DNA of 64,000 nt from Rostrohypoxylon terebratum. Its lineage: Eukaryota > Ascomycota > Sordariomycetes > Xylariales > Hypoxylaceae. Shown piece after piece: positions 1 to 12,007 of the stretch. The notes beneath the pieces were generated by a model. That model was not told the DNA's origin and ran no database searches. It worked only from the letters and a program-made list of their open reading frames with translations. The position numbers were made by a program, and so were the translations under genes. Where the stretch lies: assembly GCA_022497145.1 (NCBI GenBank), contig MU385855.1:1364001-1428000 (forward strand), read 5' to 3'. Position 1 is the stretch's first letter, and every line of letters starts with the position of its first letter.

Positions 1-3000
1 ATCTTTCGGAACTGGGTCTGCTTCCATAGGGTGATTTTAGTGTAAGCAGAGTGCAAATCGGTTCGGTTCATCAACTGCAGGTTGGAGGGCTGCGAATTGG
101 TTATTCGGCTAACTGGAATGACGTAATCGAACACATTCTGATTAACTGGGTCAGTCTGATATAGATCTTGGTTGCGAAGCAATTGGTCAACTTGCCTTGA
201 GCTCAGTTATGACTTCGGCTGAAACGGTGTCCAGCGTAATCAGAACAGCCAATTTCTTGGTGGCTCCGGCATCTCGCAAAGAGTGTGCAAGCACGAGAGC
301 ACCTTGACAGGAGTTAGAAAATGCAAATATACATCAAGACAAGCAGAAAGCTGCGAAGCATACCAGGCAAGTATGTGTCACTCAAGAGAAGCTATAGACA
401 CGTATATATTAGCTATTATGTCGAGAATTCCAGTATTCTGTCTAGTAGGTTTCACGAACTGTGGCGTACACATCCTCCACTCCTCCACCTTGCACGGCCA
501 TCGTGTGCAAGAAATGTCGGTGAGGTCACGCCAAATCGAATGTGGTCGAGAGGGGTAAACAATGCAATGGATCGATCCAGAATGATGTATCAGTATCCTA
601 GTCGGGATTCGGGACACAACAAGCTACCCGTATATAACAACAGCTATGAGATGGGGGGAAGGGAAGAAAAGGTAGAAAAGGAAGTCAGGTTGAGGAGAAG
701 ATAATAAGTACTACTAGGTAGTAATTGTACTTTGCGGTGAGGAAATCACTTGGGTATAGTGTGTAGGTAGCAGTTTCTAAAAGGCCGTGGTCGTTTCTTT
801 TTAACCTTAAGGTTACTAGGGACCTTCCCTTGTAAAAACAAAATCGAAAGAGTTCATTGAAAATGCGACGCTAGCGTTGCCTCCAAACAAGGGTTACTTT
901 GGGTCTCGCCTTTTGGTCCCCAGATTATTATGTACTTGAGTGCTTCAAAGGCCAGGCATACTTGCGTACGCATTATTAGCTCGTATAGAAAATTTTTTTT
1001 ATCAAAGTTGTTGTTAAAATTGTATTGGCTCTTGGATAGCCTTGAGTTCTGCATCCCTACCTAACGACACATTAGAATTAAATGGTTGCATCCACAGTTC
1101 AATACATGTACAGCCATATATGGTGGATATAGATACGATAACATTCGAAGATACGCCTAGGTTGGGGGAAGTGGACCTGGAAGTGGACCATAAAATGCAC
1201 GGTTCCGCCGCAGCCCATAGCTTTATCGCCAAAACTCTTATCCATCTTACCTACCTAGTATCCACTCTGAGAATTATGTCATGTAGACTAAGCCAGAGAA
1301 GAGGGGCCAACTAACTTCGCTGGCAGCAGTAGAGACACTCAACCAAGATTCACATTAGCGCTTTATCCGGCGGCAATACGCTAAGTGGTAACTAGCAAAA
1401 TCCACATGTTGAGTCAAGAATTAAGATAGTGCTTTGGGAGTCAGGAGAAATAGAAAGACTACCTAATTTTCTCTCAAGTTGATAATGATCGATATTGATG
1501 AATTTTTCCAATCTAGCTAGCATTTTGGTAAGATGAAAATGATGGAAGTGTAACCGTAGCATTTAAACAGGTAGTGTATTAATAGCACATGTTAGCATGT
1601 GAAATGACGACACTTCCTTTTCCTTTTAGAGTAAGGTTCCTCGCGCCGGGACTACCCATCAACGAATCAAATGACAACTTGAATGACCCCGCAGATCAAT
1701 CTTCAACTTCTAACCAATCAGCATTGACGAGCTTGACTAAGGAATCCAAGTTAGGAAACACCGCTTTCCCCTTCCTCTCCTTTCCTTTACTTTTCGGATA
1801 GATCAGAGTTTCACCTTACGTCCCGGATGTTTAACAAAAACAAAATCCAACTTCAACTGGAAGTAAATAAGCTTCTAGATCTTTGCTCCACATACCTAGC
1901 CTTGCATTTCTAGATCTTACTAGATCAACAAGAAGACTTGAGCCCCGGCTTCAATATTATTCTATGCTCCACGATAGTGTTATACATGTATACTACATGA
2001 ACAATAGTCCGGAGTAAAAGAATCGAGTAAACACACGAGAGTTTGCCAAATTACTCATTCAACTTACGAACTATCTCCGAGCATCTACAAAAACCTAGAA
2101 AGTTCGAAGAGCTCAACAGAAATTCACATCGGACAATCACTTAGTCTAGACCATCCTTGATCTTCTATTGCCACTCACTGGGCCAGAAAAAAAACGAGTC
2201 GAACTACCAATAGAGGGTAGAGAAGCCCCTCGTAAAGTAATTATCCACTCTGCAGCGTTGATCACAACAAGCAAGGGATAGGATCGGGTTCGTTACCGCG
2301 ACCCATCTGTCGTAAGTGGTCTGCCTCCATTTCCGAGGAACTTCATAATCCCAACTGCGTCAATGCAAGACAGTGTGCCGCTACATCTCACCCCCACGTG
2401 CTGGCATAAGCACCTCACACCTACGTTTCAAGTGGCAGGAAACCTCACGGAAGTAAAGCTCATAACTTCATTGGCGACCCGCAACTGGGCATCTCTTCCA
2501 AGTCCCACATTCCGTCCCATACAAAAACCCCATCACCGTTTTAGCGGACGAGACTCGAATGGGTCTAAGGCTTAATACCACCTAGTACTTATCTCGTCCA
2601 GACAGAGACGAAGAGAAAACACTATGCATTGAATACCACGACGGGGTGGTCTCTAATTTCACTGGATGGTTCTATCTCAACCAGATACTTGAAAGCTAAC
2701 TTGATTTTTTTTCCTTTCTATCAAGCGCCCCATCCTGCTGCACGTAGCGGCCTTAATGGTAATATCAGCCCAATGACAAATTCTCTACTCCAGAAACTAC
2801 TGCCTGAATCATATCTGTGAGTCCACGAATATCTGCCGTGTTCTGCAGACACGACTGAGATATCGTCGTTTCGTTGCCAAGTTCACTCACGCCGTCCCGG
2901 ATCGCACGACACGGGAAAGCTGTATCCTAGCTCCCCTCCCCCTCCCCCCTTCTCACTCAGGGACCTTAATATTGAGATATCGCATATTTCTCGGAGGGTC

Positions 3001-3827
3001 AACAAGAAAACGGACCTAACTGTGTAGCGAGAGCATCTTCATGATCCTCGAGTTAATTGAATACTACGTCCAAGCTCGATAATAGGTAACAGTCACTATA
3101 CCTCTACGTGTCTCCATTAATAAATTCCGCTCCCGAGTGAACCCATCCTTCGAATCGCGGATCAACCCCGGAATACCACGATTATGAGACTTACAAGTGC
3201 CAGTTAATTGTATGGCAGGTACTCATCAATCAATATAGTGAGACCGGAAAGCTAAACAGAGCTATATGATGATTAGAATCTACAGATTATGTGCTTTTTT
3301 TTTCATATATGGTGCTGGCTCTGGAGGCGATCAAATCAAGCCCTTACATGACTAGCCTTAGACCGAACATCTTCGCTAGGAACCTGGTCAGCTCAGGATA
3401 GAGATTCATTTGGTTCCTAAATTGGTATTTGGCAAATGATGTAACATAACAGCTTAATCTTCTTAGAAGCCCAAACAAAACCATATCTAACCCGACGCCA
3501 CTGTCATAGTCATGGAGGATGAAGTGCCATGCAACTGACCCTTAATCCGTGTCACCACATCCAAGACACCACTGTAGATGAGCCGCTTTCCAATTGATGG
3601 AAATTCGATATGATATTAATTATAAGACTTGCAAAAGGCCCGACATAAAACCCATCAATCCCTTTTTTTATGAAAGGAAAATTGCCCTTGTCAATGTTGT
3701 CAAACCCAGAACCTTGCTCCTATTCCACATTGAATGACCTATACAGCATGACGGATCGACCAATCCTACCTACCCATCCTTATTAACAATCCCCATACAC
3801 AACCGATACCATAGCTTTGGCGTGCAA
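1..3827. other. Gene-free left flank, no recognisable gene
   Basis: This stretch of about 3.8 kb holds only short open frames (under about 130 codons) whose translations show no domain, no consistent splice pattern and no similarity that I recognise. I see no tRNA B-box, no long inverted repeat and no LTR-like ends. It could be the 3' flank of the minus-strand transporter gene plus decayed repeat sequence, or it could hold non-coding transcripts. Nothing more can be supported from sequence alone. Confidence 0.5.
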
Positions 3828-5222
3828 TTACAGGTCTTTCTTATAGTTATGTTCTGGCTTGTGCGTAGTCTCGTAGTCGACGTGGACATAAGCTCGCTCT
3901 ATGTCTGGTAGTTTTTCAAGCTCGATCTGTAAACCTTCGGAGACGTCGTGCGTGACCCTAAGGGGGTCATTAGGGTCCATGACGATATCGATCTCAGCAA
4001 TTAACCCAACTCCGGAGTGATACACGCGAACAGTGTCGATCTTGCGGATAGCTTCCGAATATGTGACGCAAATGTATGTGATAAGTTGTTGCTTGTCGAT
4101 ATCGGCGGCCTTGCCAACCAGTGCCATAAACTCATCATATGCTTGATGCAGCCAGGATGCACTAATGATTAGTGACATGATGATGGCTCCCATAGGGTCG
4201 ATCCACCAAGCAAGTCTGGAGCCACCTACGGACGTCAATACACCGAAGCCATTGATTAACAAGTCGTTCCGATGGTCTTGCCACAGGATATTGACTTGGC
4301 TGTATTTGTCCTTGAGACCCCAACAATAGAAAAACAAGCAGAGTTTGGTCAGAAAAGCAATGCACACCGCGATCACCGAAGGCAGGTGGAAGTCATTAAC
4401 TGTAGCACCTGACCCGTAGTGTTCTTTGATGTCTTGGCAAGAGAAAGCGATCAGAATGACAGAGACGGTTGTCATAATGAAGCAAAACGTGATATTTCCA
4501 GCAGTCTCTAGGCGATTGTTGCCGACAGGAAAGCGGCTTGGATCCACACGCTCCATGGCTTTTCGGGTAATATGGAGGGTTAAATTGCTCAACGGATCGA
4601 AGATAGAGTCGGCCATAGTTGTAAGAAGCGAGAGAGAACCGGATGATATGGCACCATACATCTGCAAGATGGATAGGAACACATTGGCCACAAACGAGCC
4701 CTTCGTAGCGATCTCAAAGCGCAAACGGTCCTCGCTAGCTTCCCGTCGATGGTCTGCCTCGTGCTCGGATACCGATTTCAGCATATTCTTGATCGTATCA
4801 TTTTGCTTATTATAGAATGTATGGATCCTGCGTGCCTGAAGAGTGGACGCAATTTTCCCCGTGTCTACATTGTCCTGGCCGGTACGCTTGCGAGCGGTAT
4901 TAGCTTTGATCTCATGGAGCTGGCCGTCCGTCTTCAAAGCGGAAGAGAGGTTATAAGGGTCACTGCCGCTGAAGCGCGCGTTTCCATCCTGCGCCTCGAC
5001 GTCTTCTGGTGCCGTGGCGGACGGGTGGCGAGCTACTGGTTGCTCGATACTCTCGTTCATAGCTTCGACAGCGGTGCTAGTGGCGTTCCAGTGGGTATTG
5101 TGAGAATGGAGGGATTGTGATATCGGCGTGTCTGTCGAGACTCGCGAACTCGAAGTTTGACCACGCTGGTTATCATAGGAACGTGACTGCGGTTCGGCAG
5201 GGGTTGAAACGTCAGAACCCAT
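3828..5222 (-). CDS. Cation diffusion facilitator, Mn-type (CDF family transporter)
   Basis: Single-exon protein of 464 aa. The first ~165 residues are polar and low in complexity, probably cytosolic and disordered. A CDF membrane domain follows (~residues 170-370), then a C-terminal cytosolic ferredoxin-like domain (~370-455). Visible metal-site motifs are DSIFD in the second membrane helix and DHRND in the fifth. Both have the DxxxD form that marks the Mn-transporting branch of the family, rather than the HxxxD of zinc carriers. The family exchanges divalent metal for protons, usually into vacuole, Golgi or other endomembranes, as a dimer. Mn as substrate is inferred from the motifs. The ATG at 5222 gives the longest frame. 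It is followed downstream on the same strand by the gene-free left flank. Confidence 0.88.
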   Translation of the reverse strand: MGSDVSTPAEPQSRSYDNQRGQTSSSRVSTDTPISQSLHSHNTHWNATSTAVEAMNESIEQPVARHPSATAPEDVEAQDGNARFSGSDPYNLSSALKTDGQLHEIKANTARKRTGQDNVDTGKIASTLQARRIHTFYNKQNDTIKNMLKSVSEHEADHRREASEDRLRFEIATKGSFVANVFLSILQMYGAISSGSLSLLTTMADSIFDPLSNLTLHITRKAMERVDPSRFPVGNNRLETAGNITFCFIMTTVSVILIAFSCQDIKEHYGSGATVNDFHLPSVIAVCIAFLTKLCLFFYCWGLKDKYSQVNILWQDHRNDLLINGFGVLTSVGGSRLAWWIDPMGAIIMSLIISASWLHQAYDEFMALVGKAADIDKQQLITYICVTYSEAIRKIDTVRVYHSGVGLIAEIDIVMDPNDPLRVTHDVSEGLQIELEKLPDIERAYVHVDYETTHKPEHNYKKDL

Positions 5223-5776
5223 GATCGAGTGAATATAATGGCATCCGCCGGCAGTCCGTCGATTTTTTTTTTCGGATATACGACCGGGGGTCTAGATAAT
5301 TCCTATCTGTAGGTGGGGGAATTACATGTGTAGGTGCGGAATTTGCGGAATGCGGTGTGCAGGCAGAGACGAGAGGGATGTCTGGAAACTCCCGCCGCTT
5401 TTCGTTATCTGCGGTTCGGTGTTGAAGTTTGGTTTAGCAGCCAACAACAGCTTGTTATTTTCCAAGATGGATCTTCTGGATATCCACCTAGTTGAGACAG
5501 CAGTTCAGGTTCAATGTTGATCTAAGCGACATCAACATACCGGTTGGTATTACCGCATCCCTAAAGATCGATTGTGGCAATCTAAATAAGGGCAAGTGAA
5601 TGAGTACGGGGAGTACGGGGAGTACATATGTCATAGGTACCTAGGTCCTAGGGACGAATGCAAGTCAGACCGATTGTCAAGGAATACATACTAGGGAAAA
5701 TGACAATACAGGCTGACAGGCTGACAGGCTGACTGATAACAAAAGAAGCAAAAACCGCATATATAGTCCGTAACAT

Positions 5777-5813
5777 AGTAGCTAGTAGCTAGTAGCTAGT
5801 ACTAGCTACTACT
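5777..5813. repeat. TAGTAGC-type tandem repeat with fold-back
   Basis: Several tandem copies of a TAGTAGC unit are followed at once by their inverse (ACTAGCTACTA), so the tract is both tandem and palindromic. It lies between genes. It is a simple sequence repeat with hairpin potential and no evident function. Confidence 0.7.
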
Positions 5814-7296
5814 CCGTACTGACTTACCTAGGTAATTTCTTATCCATCCTTCCTACCTGCTTAGGGACGATACCTGAGTTACCTATACCCGCCGATTCAA
5901 ATTCCCTGATGAGATACCCGGTATTATATCATGAATGGATAGGTAATCTTCATCTCTCTAATCCATGACAGTGTATGTCACTGTACACTATGACGGATGA
6001 CTAGCGTAGCGCGTCGTTCGTGTTATACGGTGGGCGGGCGGAAATGGACGCCCAGGAGAAAACCAACTCCGGCAATAGAACACGCGTTCGAATTGGCCAT
6101 TGTGATTGATTGATTGACTGATTGACTGATTGCTTGCCCAAGCTGCCAAGCAACCCTTTGGTGCTACCAGTTGGTGCTACCAGTTGGTCAAGGCACGTAA
6201 GCCGAGGTGGAGAAAGATGGTGATTCATTCACTAAGGCTTTGTGTTTGGTCAGTACTACGTACTAGATATCGACGAACTAACGGCCGATCTAATTGGGTC
6301 AAGTCAAGTGACCCGTCCGTTCTGTTTATCCATCCATGGATGTCAATACTCAGTTTGTTAGGGAGTTGGTTTTATGTCGTGTGAATAGTTGTGGATGTTT
6401 AATTGGAGTCGAGACACGGAAGGGGGTAAAAGGAAATGCATATAATAGGTATGTTACCGGATAGGTGAAAAGGTAAAAAGGTAAAAAAGGACTAACGTGA
6501 AGTTAAGCTTTCCAGGTCTCCTTAGAATCTTAGATGCGGCACATACAACTTTAAATACCTACCTAGTAGGTCCTAGGTAGGCTGGTAGGTATTAATACTT
6601 ACCTATCAAAGCAGGCGCAGCTAAAGCATCCATGGATACTAGGATGGTTACCTTGACCTGCCTTGAGTACCTCGGTACCGCAATTTGAACCTCCAAATAC
6701 TACGAGATTTGACCAAACGAAAGCCAACAAAAGCCGCCTGTACTAATAGTAGTAGTAGTAGTATTATGTATCCTCGCTTTGGCAGCCAAGACCCTGGCCT
6801 GTCTACCTAATCATTCCACCGTTCCAATTCTTACGCCTTGTCATGTTATCTACTAGGTATTCACCCATCCTTTTCATCCATGGATGGCGGAATGAATTAA
6901 TTATAGAGCTTTTTGTAGTACTGGTACTAATAGTAGCTACTCTGATTACCTACATAGCCTAATCCAATTTAAGTGCTTATTGTAGATCTAAGGGGGGACA
7001 CTACCAGGTACCTATTACCCACGTAATATTATAAATAAATATTTTGTTGTACACTTCTGACTTACTATGCTGTATGTGTTCCTATTTTGCAATTGAAAAT
7101 CGAGAAACAGTTTATACTAGTGTAGGTATCCATATATCGAGGTAAGATCCAGTCCCTCGTTCTACACATCCCACGTCTAATCCAGTGAGATATTCCGAAG
7201 AATCTCTACCCGTCCATAAAAATCCAATCCCCGCTCCTGGACTGTTGCATTACAATGCCATCCATAACATTCATTCCAGGGGCGTCAAGAGTACCG

Positions 7297-7308
7297 CCCC
7301 CCCCCCCC
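7297..7308. repeat. Poly-C run (12 C)
   Basis: Homopolymer just downstream of the mannosidase stop codon. It is prone to slippage, so its exact length in the assembly may be unreliable. Confidence 0.8.
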
Positions 7309-7329
7309 ACGAATTGTTAATCTATCCGT

Positions 7330-9165
7330 CTACTGCGCATCTGCACGTCGTAGCGGATGAGCTTCGGTATTCAACACCCATTCATCTAAGTTAGCCAAAT
7401 CCCAGTCACCGAAAATTAAATAGAAATATTTCAGCGTCTCGGCCAACCAGAAGCTTTCCATGCTGTCCACCTGAGTCGGACGGCTTGCTGTTACGTCATC
7501 CAGTGCCGCCGAAGCATATTTTGCCCGCGTCCATTTCTCGATGGCTTCAAACATGGCCCAAGCCTTGTCCATAAATTTCGGCTCTCCAGTCAGGCGATAC
7601 ATCATAAAGACGGATTCGATTGCCTCGGGACGGAGGATATATCGACGGTCGTCGACCTCGACCATTCCGCGGGGAAGCCGCCTATTCTCTATGATGTTTT
7701 CGAGCTGCTTGTCGGAAAGGATATCGCCTTTAGTATCATGACCCCAATACTTCCTCAAGGAGCTGGTCCAACGCTCTTCGCTCCATTGACAATCATCCTT
7801 TGTGGCATCTGGGTCACAGGGGATAAAATGAAATATCTCAGGTCCGATGCCCGAAACGGTTTGATTATATGACCATACACAACCCTCGGTAAGTTGTTCA
7901 GCTACGTCTAAATCCGACGGACGTTCGAAGATCTTGGCCGCCATGCCTACCATGCCTCCTGTAAAACATGTCAAATGCTGTGCTATCGGTGTGGTCACAA
8001 TTTGTTTATCGCCGCTAGGCTGAGTGACGATTCGAGCGTCGCCGAAGAAAAGCAGAGGAAGATTATCTGGGTTAAGGGCACGGCGCAGAAGGTGTTTCTT
8101 GGCGACTTCTATAAACCTTTCATACATATTTTTCGGCTGGTTCAGCGCGCCCCCAAGCAATAGGTATTGTTTTCCTAAATACTCGTAGGTGCTGTCGCTC
8201 ATCCCGCCTAGTGTGTATGAATCACCAGTTGACTTAATCGGCGTCTTCGAAGCATCGACGATAACCGACCACATCCCCGGCAGCGAAGTTTTCTTCTGGT
8301 CTACTTCCAATTCGTCGGATATTCTTTGCACAGCATCATAATACTGCATGTCGCCAGTCAGCTGGGACAATTTAGTAAGCTCAAGACTCAACGATCCGAT
8401 CTCCGCCAGTAGAACATAGCTCCGTGCCATCTGTGATTCACCTTTGGCATACTTCTGCCAGGGAAATCGTGTTATAGGCATGTGGTTCGGAGTGTCGAAC
8501 GATGACATGACCAAGTCAGCAACTTCGGTCGCTTTTTTGAGGAGGCTGGGATATTGCTTGCTGCTCAATTCGTACGCAGCTAAGAATCCTCCAAGATAAC
8601 GAATTGTAGTTTCGAAGATGTTGATATCGTGGGCTTCCGTAGTTGTGAAATCGATGTTGTCACAAGCCCTCACTGCTACTTCAAAATCCTCTTTCATACC
8701 AAGAAGCCACAGGCTGTCTAAAGCGTCGACCAGTGTGGCTGCCCATCCGCCAAAAGGGTTCTTGTATAGCCCCGAAACGGGCTTTATCTCATCATGGCCC
8801 CATGCATATTTCTTATAGCCATTCCAACTGTGTTTGAAGCTCTCCTCGACTGCGGCAAGTCGTCGTAACCTCAATTCCTTCTCATCAGCAGTTTCCTGCG
8901 GTCTCGTGGCTTGCAAGCGTGGGATTCGTTTGGTAGGCTTGTTGGTCGGAAGTGTAGCGAATTGATTCACGGGATAACGTGGCGGACGTTTCTCCCATTT
9001 AAGAGCTCCGGTCCCAGCAGAGTCTGGGGCAGACTGGCCACCTGGGCCATGGCCGTGAGTAGGGTTGAATAATTCCGAATCAGGCGGATGCCAACTATAA
9101 TACCAAGACCCGAGTGCCCAAATAGCAATGACGGCGAGGATGACTCGAACGCGGCGGACAGCCAT
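7330..9165 (-). CDS. Mannosyl-oligosaccharide alpha-1,2-mannosidase, GH47 (class I)
   Basis: Single-exon protein of 611 aa that trims alpha-1,2-linked mannose from N-glycans in the ER or Golgi. Residues ~8-23 form an uncleaved hydrophobic signal anchor after a basic start (MAVRRVR), so it is a type II membrane protein. A proline-rich stem runs to ~100 and the GH47 (alpha/alpha)7 barrel from ~105 to the end. Family landmarks are FETTIRYLGG (184-193, with the acid Glu), DSTYEYL (324-330), LRPEAIES (511-518), SFWLAETLKYFYLIF (571-585) and NTEAHP (599-604, whose Thr binds the Ca ion). The conserved disulfide pair is Cys400 and Cys429. Filamentous fungi have several GH47 paralogues; I cannot tell which one this is, nor ER from Golgi residence. 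Confidence 0.93.
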   Translation of the reverse strand: MAVRRVRVILAVIAIWALGSWYYSWHPPDSELFNPTHGHGPGGQSAPDSAGTGALKWEKRPPRYPVNQFATLPTNKPTKRIPRLQATRPQETADEKELRLRRLAAVEESFKHSWNGYKKYAWGHDEIKPVSGLYKNPFGGWAATLVDALDSLWLLGMKEDFEVAVRACDNIDFTTTEAHDINIFETTIRYLGGFLAAYELSSKQYPSLLKKATEVADLVMSSFDTPNHMPITRFPWQKYAKGESQMARSYVLLAEIGSLSLELTKLSQLTGDMQYYDAVQRISDELEVDQKKTSLPGMWSVIVDASKTPIKSTGDSYTLGGMSDSTYEYLGKQYLLLGGALNQPKNMYERFIEVAKKHLLRRALNPDNLPLLFFGDARIVTQPSGDKQIVTTPIAQHLTCFTGGMVGMAAKIFERPSDLDVAEQLTEGCVWSYNQTVSGIGPEIFHFIPCDPDATKDDCQWSEERWTSSLRKYWGHDTKGDILSDKQLENIIENRRLPRGMVEVDDRRYILRPEAIESVFMMYRLTGEPKFMDKAWAMFEAIEKWTRAKYASAALDDVTASRPTQVDSMESFWLAETLKYFYLIFGDWDLANLDEWVLNTEAHPLRRADAQ

Positions 9166-10971
9166 CGTCGCAGTTGGATCGATAATAATAGCAGATCTAG
9201 ATATCTACTAGGTATGAATATGGCAGGGCTTCAAAGCTAGCAGATGCTATGGACAAGGAGTTAAGCAATAGGTGCCCACATCGCTCGAGGCGTGGTTTAG
9301 GTGATGGTTTTCGAGGTTACTGACTATTAGCCTGGAGCACTGACGAAAAGGTCGGCTTTCCTGGGGACAACTTTGACTTGGTAGTTCAACATCAGACGTG
9401 CGAATTGAATTTAATGATCTGAAAAGTCGGCCGAGTCGATATCGTTATTCACGAGATGGGCCACTCTCTACGTGTGAATACGCATGGAAGTTAATATAAA
9501 TTGGAGGTAGTAATAAATCAGGTAGAAAAGGGGGTTTTCATTCCGAGCTTCGAAAGTTGAAAGTTCCTTCCCTTCGCCAAGCTTTCAAGGTTCCAGGGAC
9601 TTGCCTAACAAAACAACCCCCCCCCCCCCCCCAGGCCCCGCGCAGGAAGTGCTCCACTTCGCTGACATCCTGGCTCTGGAGCTCGGGAATTAATTAAGTT
9701 CAGTGGTCCAAGCTCCCAAAAGCTAGTACTACTGTACAATACGTAGCTGGAGCCCAGTAAATTATGTATTGTACGTCGCTAACGTCGCTAAAGGTTTGTG
9801 GTAACATTTAAGATGCATGTGAAATCCTGAGATCATAAGGCTTCCCTACGTCTTTGATGATCTGAAATTCATCTATGATACCTACTCCGAAAACGAGTCG
9901 AAGTATATTTTCCAGCGTGTATGGGTGATTATGTAACCTGTGTACCCCTGGGCCCTGGTATGGATCACATAACCGGTGGTGTTGTACGCATGTTTGAACG
10001 TTGATTACCTAGGTCCTAGGACTTAGGTATACAACGCTGGGAAGTGAAAGCTGACCTTTTCATGAGATCCGGTTAGTTTCAAAAGACCAACTGAATCGAT
10101 TCATGATAGGGTCTATATTCATCATCGATACTGGTTGTGAGAATATGCGTCGTATGCCACGGTATATGACGGGTGTGCCGACTTATTGAGTTGATATCGG
10201 CATCGTCTCACAATTTCATCGCTTCGTGGCACTGTATCCAAGGCTATCATTTGAAGAATCGTGCTCCACCCAATCTATTGGTTTCAGAGCATGCCTAGGT
10301 CCTAGGTAGGCTCGATAAGAGATACAATCTGATAGTCGTCGTAGCATGCATAGGTCCTCCAGAAACACCGGTCTCCTAGAAAGATACGAGATCAGATTTA
10401 ATCGCCACGGAAGATAATTCTCATGAGGAATCCTTATATCTGCATCGATACCTCATGAATAGTAAGCCCACCTACTATTTTTATCTACAGACGTTTATCT
10501 TAGAGTCCGCATGATGTAAACATGAGTGGCTTTAAAAACTCATAGTGAGTTAGAGGGTGCAGAGGATGCAACACGAAATCCATCCCAATTATGTGGAAAT
10601 CTGTGGTGTTTACTATGTGTACAGAGTGGCGATAGAATGGGGTGGCAATGAAGGCTCTATCCCAAAAGATACATGGTAGTAGTTCATGATACTACACGTA
10701 TAAAAATGGCCAAAAGATTACGTCACGTTCAAGTCGTTGAGCTCATTTATTCGGGAAATGTATTGTCAAGTTAGCCGTTGGTGGAGGAGATCCTACCCGT
10801 CTTCCAACCTAACACCATTCTTGTGTATACCTAGTGAATTGATAATCTCAACTCAATCAACAGTGTCCTATTGGGCACAGTCCCGAGAAAGATAGGAAAT
10901 TTCGTCGCAACATAACGGGTGGGTATGACGGTCAACAGCTGAGCGAAAGGCCAGCCTGTTCTTTTCCCATT
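9166..10971. other. Intergenic region between mannosidase and calmodulin
   Basis: No open frame of 60 codons or more and no gene that I recognise. It contains the mannosidase promoter and the calmodulin 3' UTR. A 16-C homopolymer lies at 9617-9632, and CCTAGG-type palindromes at ~10005-10029 and ~10293-10312. Confidence 0.5.
9617..9632. repeat. Poly-C run (16 C)
   Basis: Homopolymer of 16 C about 450 bp upstream of the mannosidase ATG. It is a candidate for sequencing slippage or a G-rich structure on the other strand. No function is evident. Confidence 0.85.
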
Positions 10972-12007
10972 CTACTTCTGCATCATCAGCTGGACGAACT
11001 CATTGTCTGTTGTTCATAAGTTAGCATGTGATCTCTGATGGGATGCGCATCATCTCGCGTCACGGGAATAGGTTCTCCTTACAGTCAATGCGACCGTCAC
11101 CGTCCTGGTCAGCTTCGCGGATCATCTCGTCAACCTCATCATCGGTGAGTTTCTCCCCGATGGAAGTCATGACATGGCGAAGCTCGGCAGCCGAAATGAA
11201 GCCGTTGTTATCACGGTCAAAAACCTGGTTCAGTATAAGCAATCTGTTTTATTCCAGAGTCGGGTAAAGGGCTTGGACCTTGAAGGCTTCCCGGATTTCT
11301 TCCTCGGAATCGGTGTCCTTCATCTTACGTGCCATCATGGTCAAGAATTCTGTGCGACAAGAATGTCAGCCTCGTCTCGAGAATTAGTGCGACTTTGCGC
11401 CGGGTAGTCACAAACTTACCAGGAAAGTCGATGGTTCCGTTGTTGTCAGCATCGACCTCGTTAATCATGTCCTGCAATTCGGATTCCGATGGGTTCTGGC
11501 CCAACGATCGCATGACCGTGCCGAGTTCCTTGGTGGTGATTTGTCCTGGTAAGTAGGTGTTAGTCGATCTCGTGGGTGACTGCAAAATCATGGAGTGGTG
11601 GTGGTATTCGGATTGGTGAACTACGACGGAACTGTTCGCGAGTATCGTCGAGGTAGGAAGGGGACTTGTCACGAGTTTAAGTTGAGGTTTGACAAGCAGT
11701 CGACTTACCATCACCATCTTTGTCCTATGCTGTTGTCAGCGGATACGTCATCAATTACCAAGCAGCAGAATACGTGATATTGGCAGTTGAAAGGCATCAT
11801 GATATTGATCATGATATTGGAATGCACTTACGAAGAGAGAGAAGGCCTCCTTGAACTCGGAGACTTGTTCCTCGGTAAGTGAGTCGGCCTACAATAGAGT
11901 GTTATGGTCAGCGCGAGTCCTATTTTCAAACTCGTTTGGAGCCCCTCATCGGCGGGGCTATCTTTGGATTGGCGGTGACTATCAGAGTATACGGCAATAC
12001 GCACCAT
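10972..12007 (-). CDS. cmdA: Calmodulin (four EF-hands, seven exons)
   Basis: Exons on the minus strand: 12007-12005, 11888-11832, 11724-11709, 11545-11420, 11349-11279, 11224-11083 and 11006-10972. They sum to 450 nt (149 aa), exactly calmodulin length. The joined protein starts [13 protein letters not shown] and has four EF-hand loops (DKDGDG, DADNNG, DRDNNG, DQDGDG), ending FVQLMMQK. It is the Ca2+ sensor that activates calcineurin and CaM kinases in cytosol and nucleus. The first exon is the ATG alone, and the third is only 16 nt. Intron 5 (11225-11278) has a non-consensus GTCCAA donor but is required by the protein. Intron 2 holds a doubled ATCATGATATT unit. The symbol follows fungal usage (cmdA/CMD1). 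Identity is essentially certain. Confidence 0.97.

Larger units (their letters stand above)
5223..7329. other. Intergenic region with simple repeats and CCTAGG palindromes
   Basis: No gene is supported here. It holds the promoter of the CDF gene and the 3' flank of the mannosidase gene. Notable content: three copies of TGACAGGC near 5710, a TAGTAGC-type array at 5777-5813 that folds back on itself, a GATT/GACT array near 6105-6132, a duplicated 13-mer near 6160-6190, a GTA run near 6741, CCTAGG palindromes at ~5638 and ~6565, and a run of 12 C at 7297-7308. Confidence 0.5.

Noticed and set aside
283..704. Two overlapping plus-strand frames of 91 and 127 codons
   Set aside because: They overlap in different frames and with an antisense frame, start at no clear leader, and show no domain; likely chance.
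1042..1314. Plus-strand frame of 90 codons with an antisense frame of 72 codons
   Set aside because: Composition is not protein-like and no splice sites extend it.
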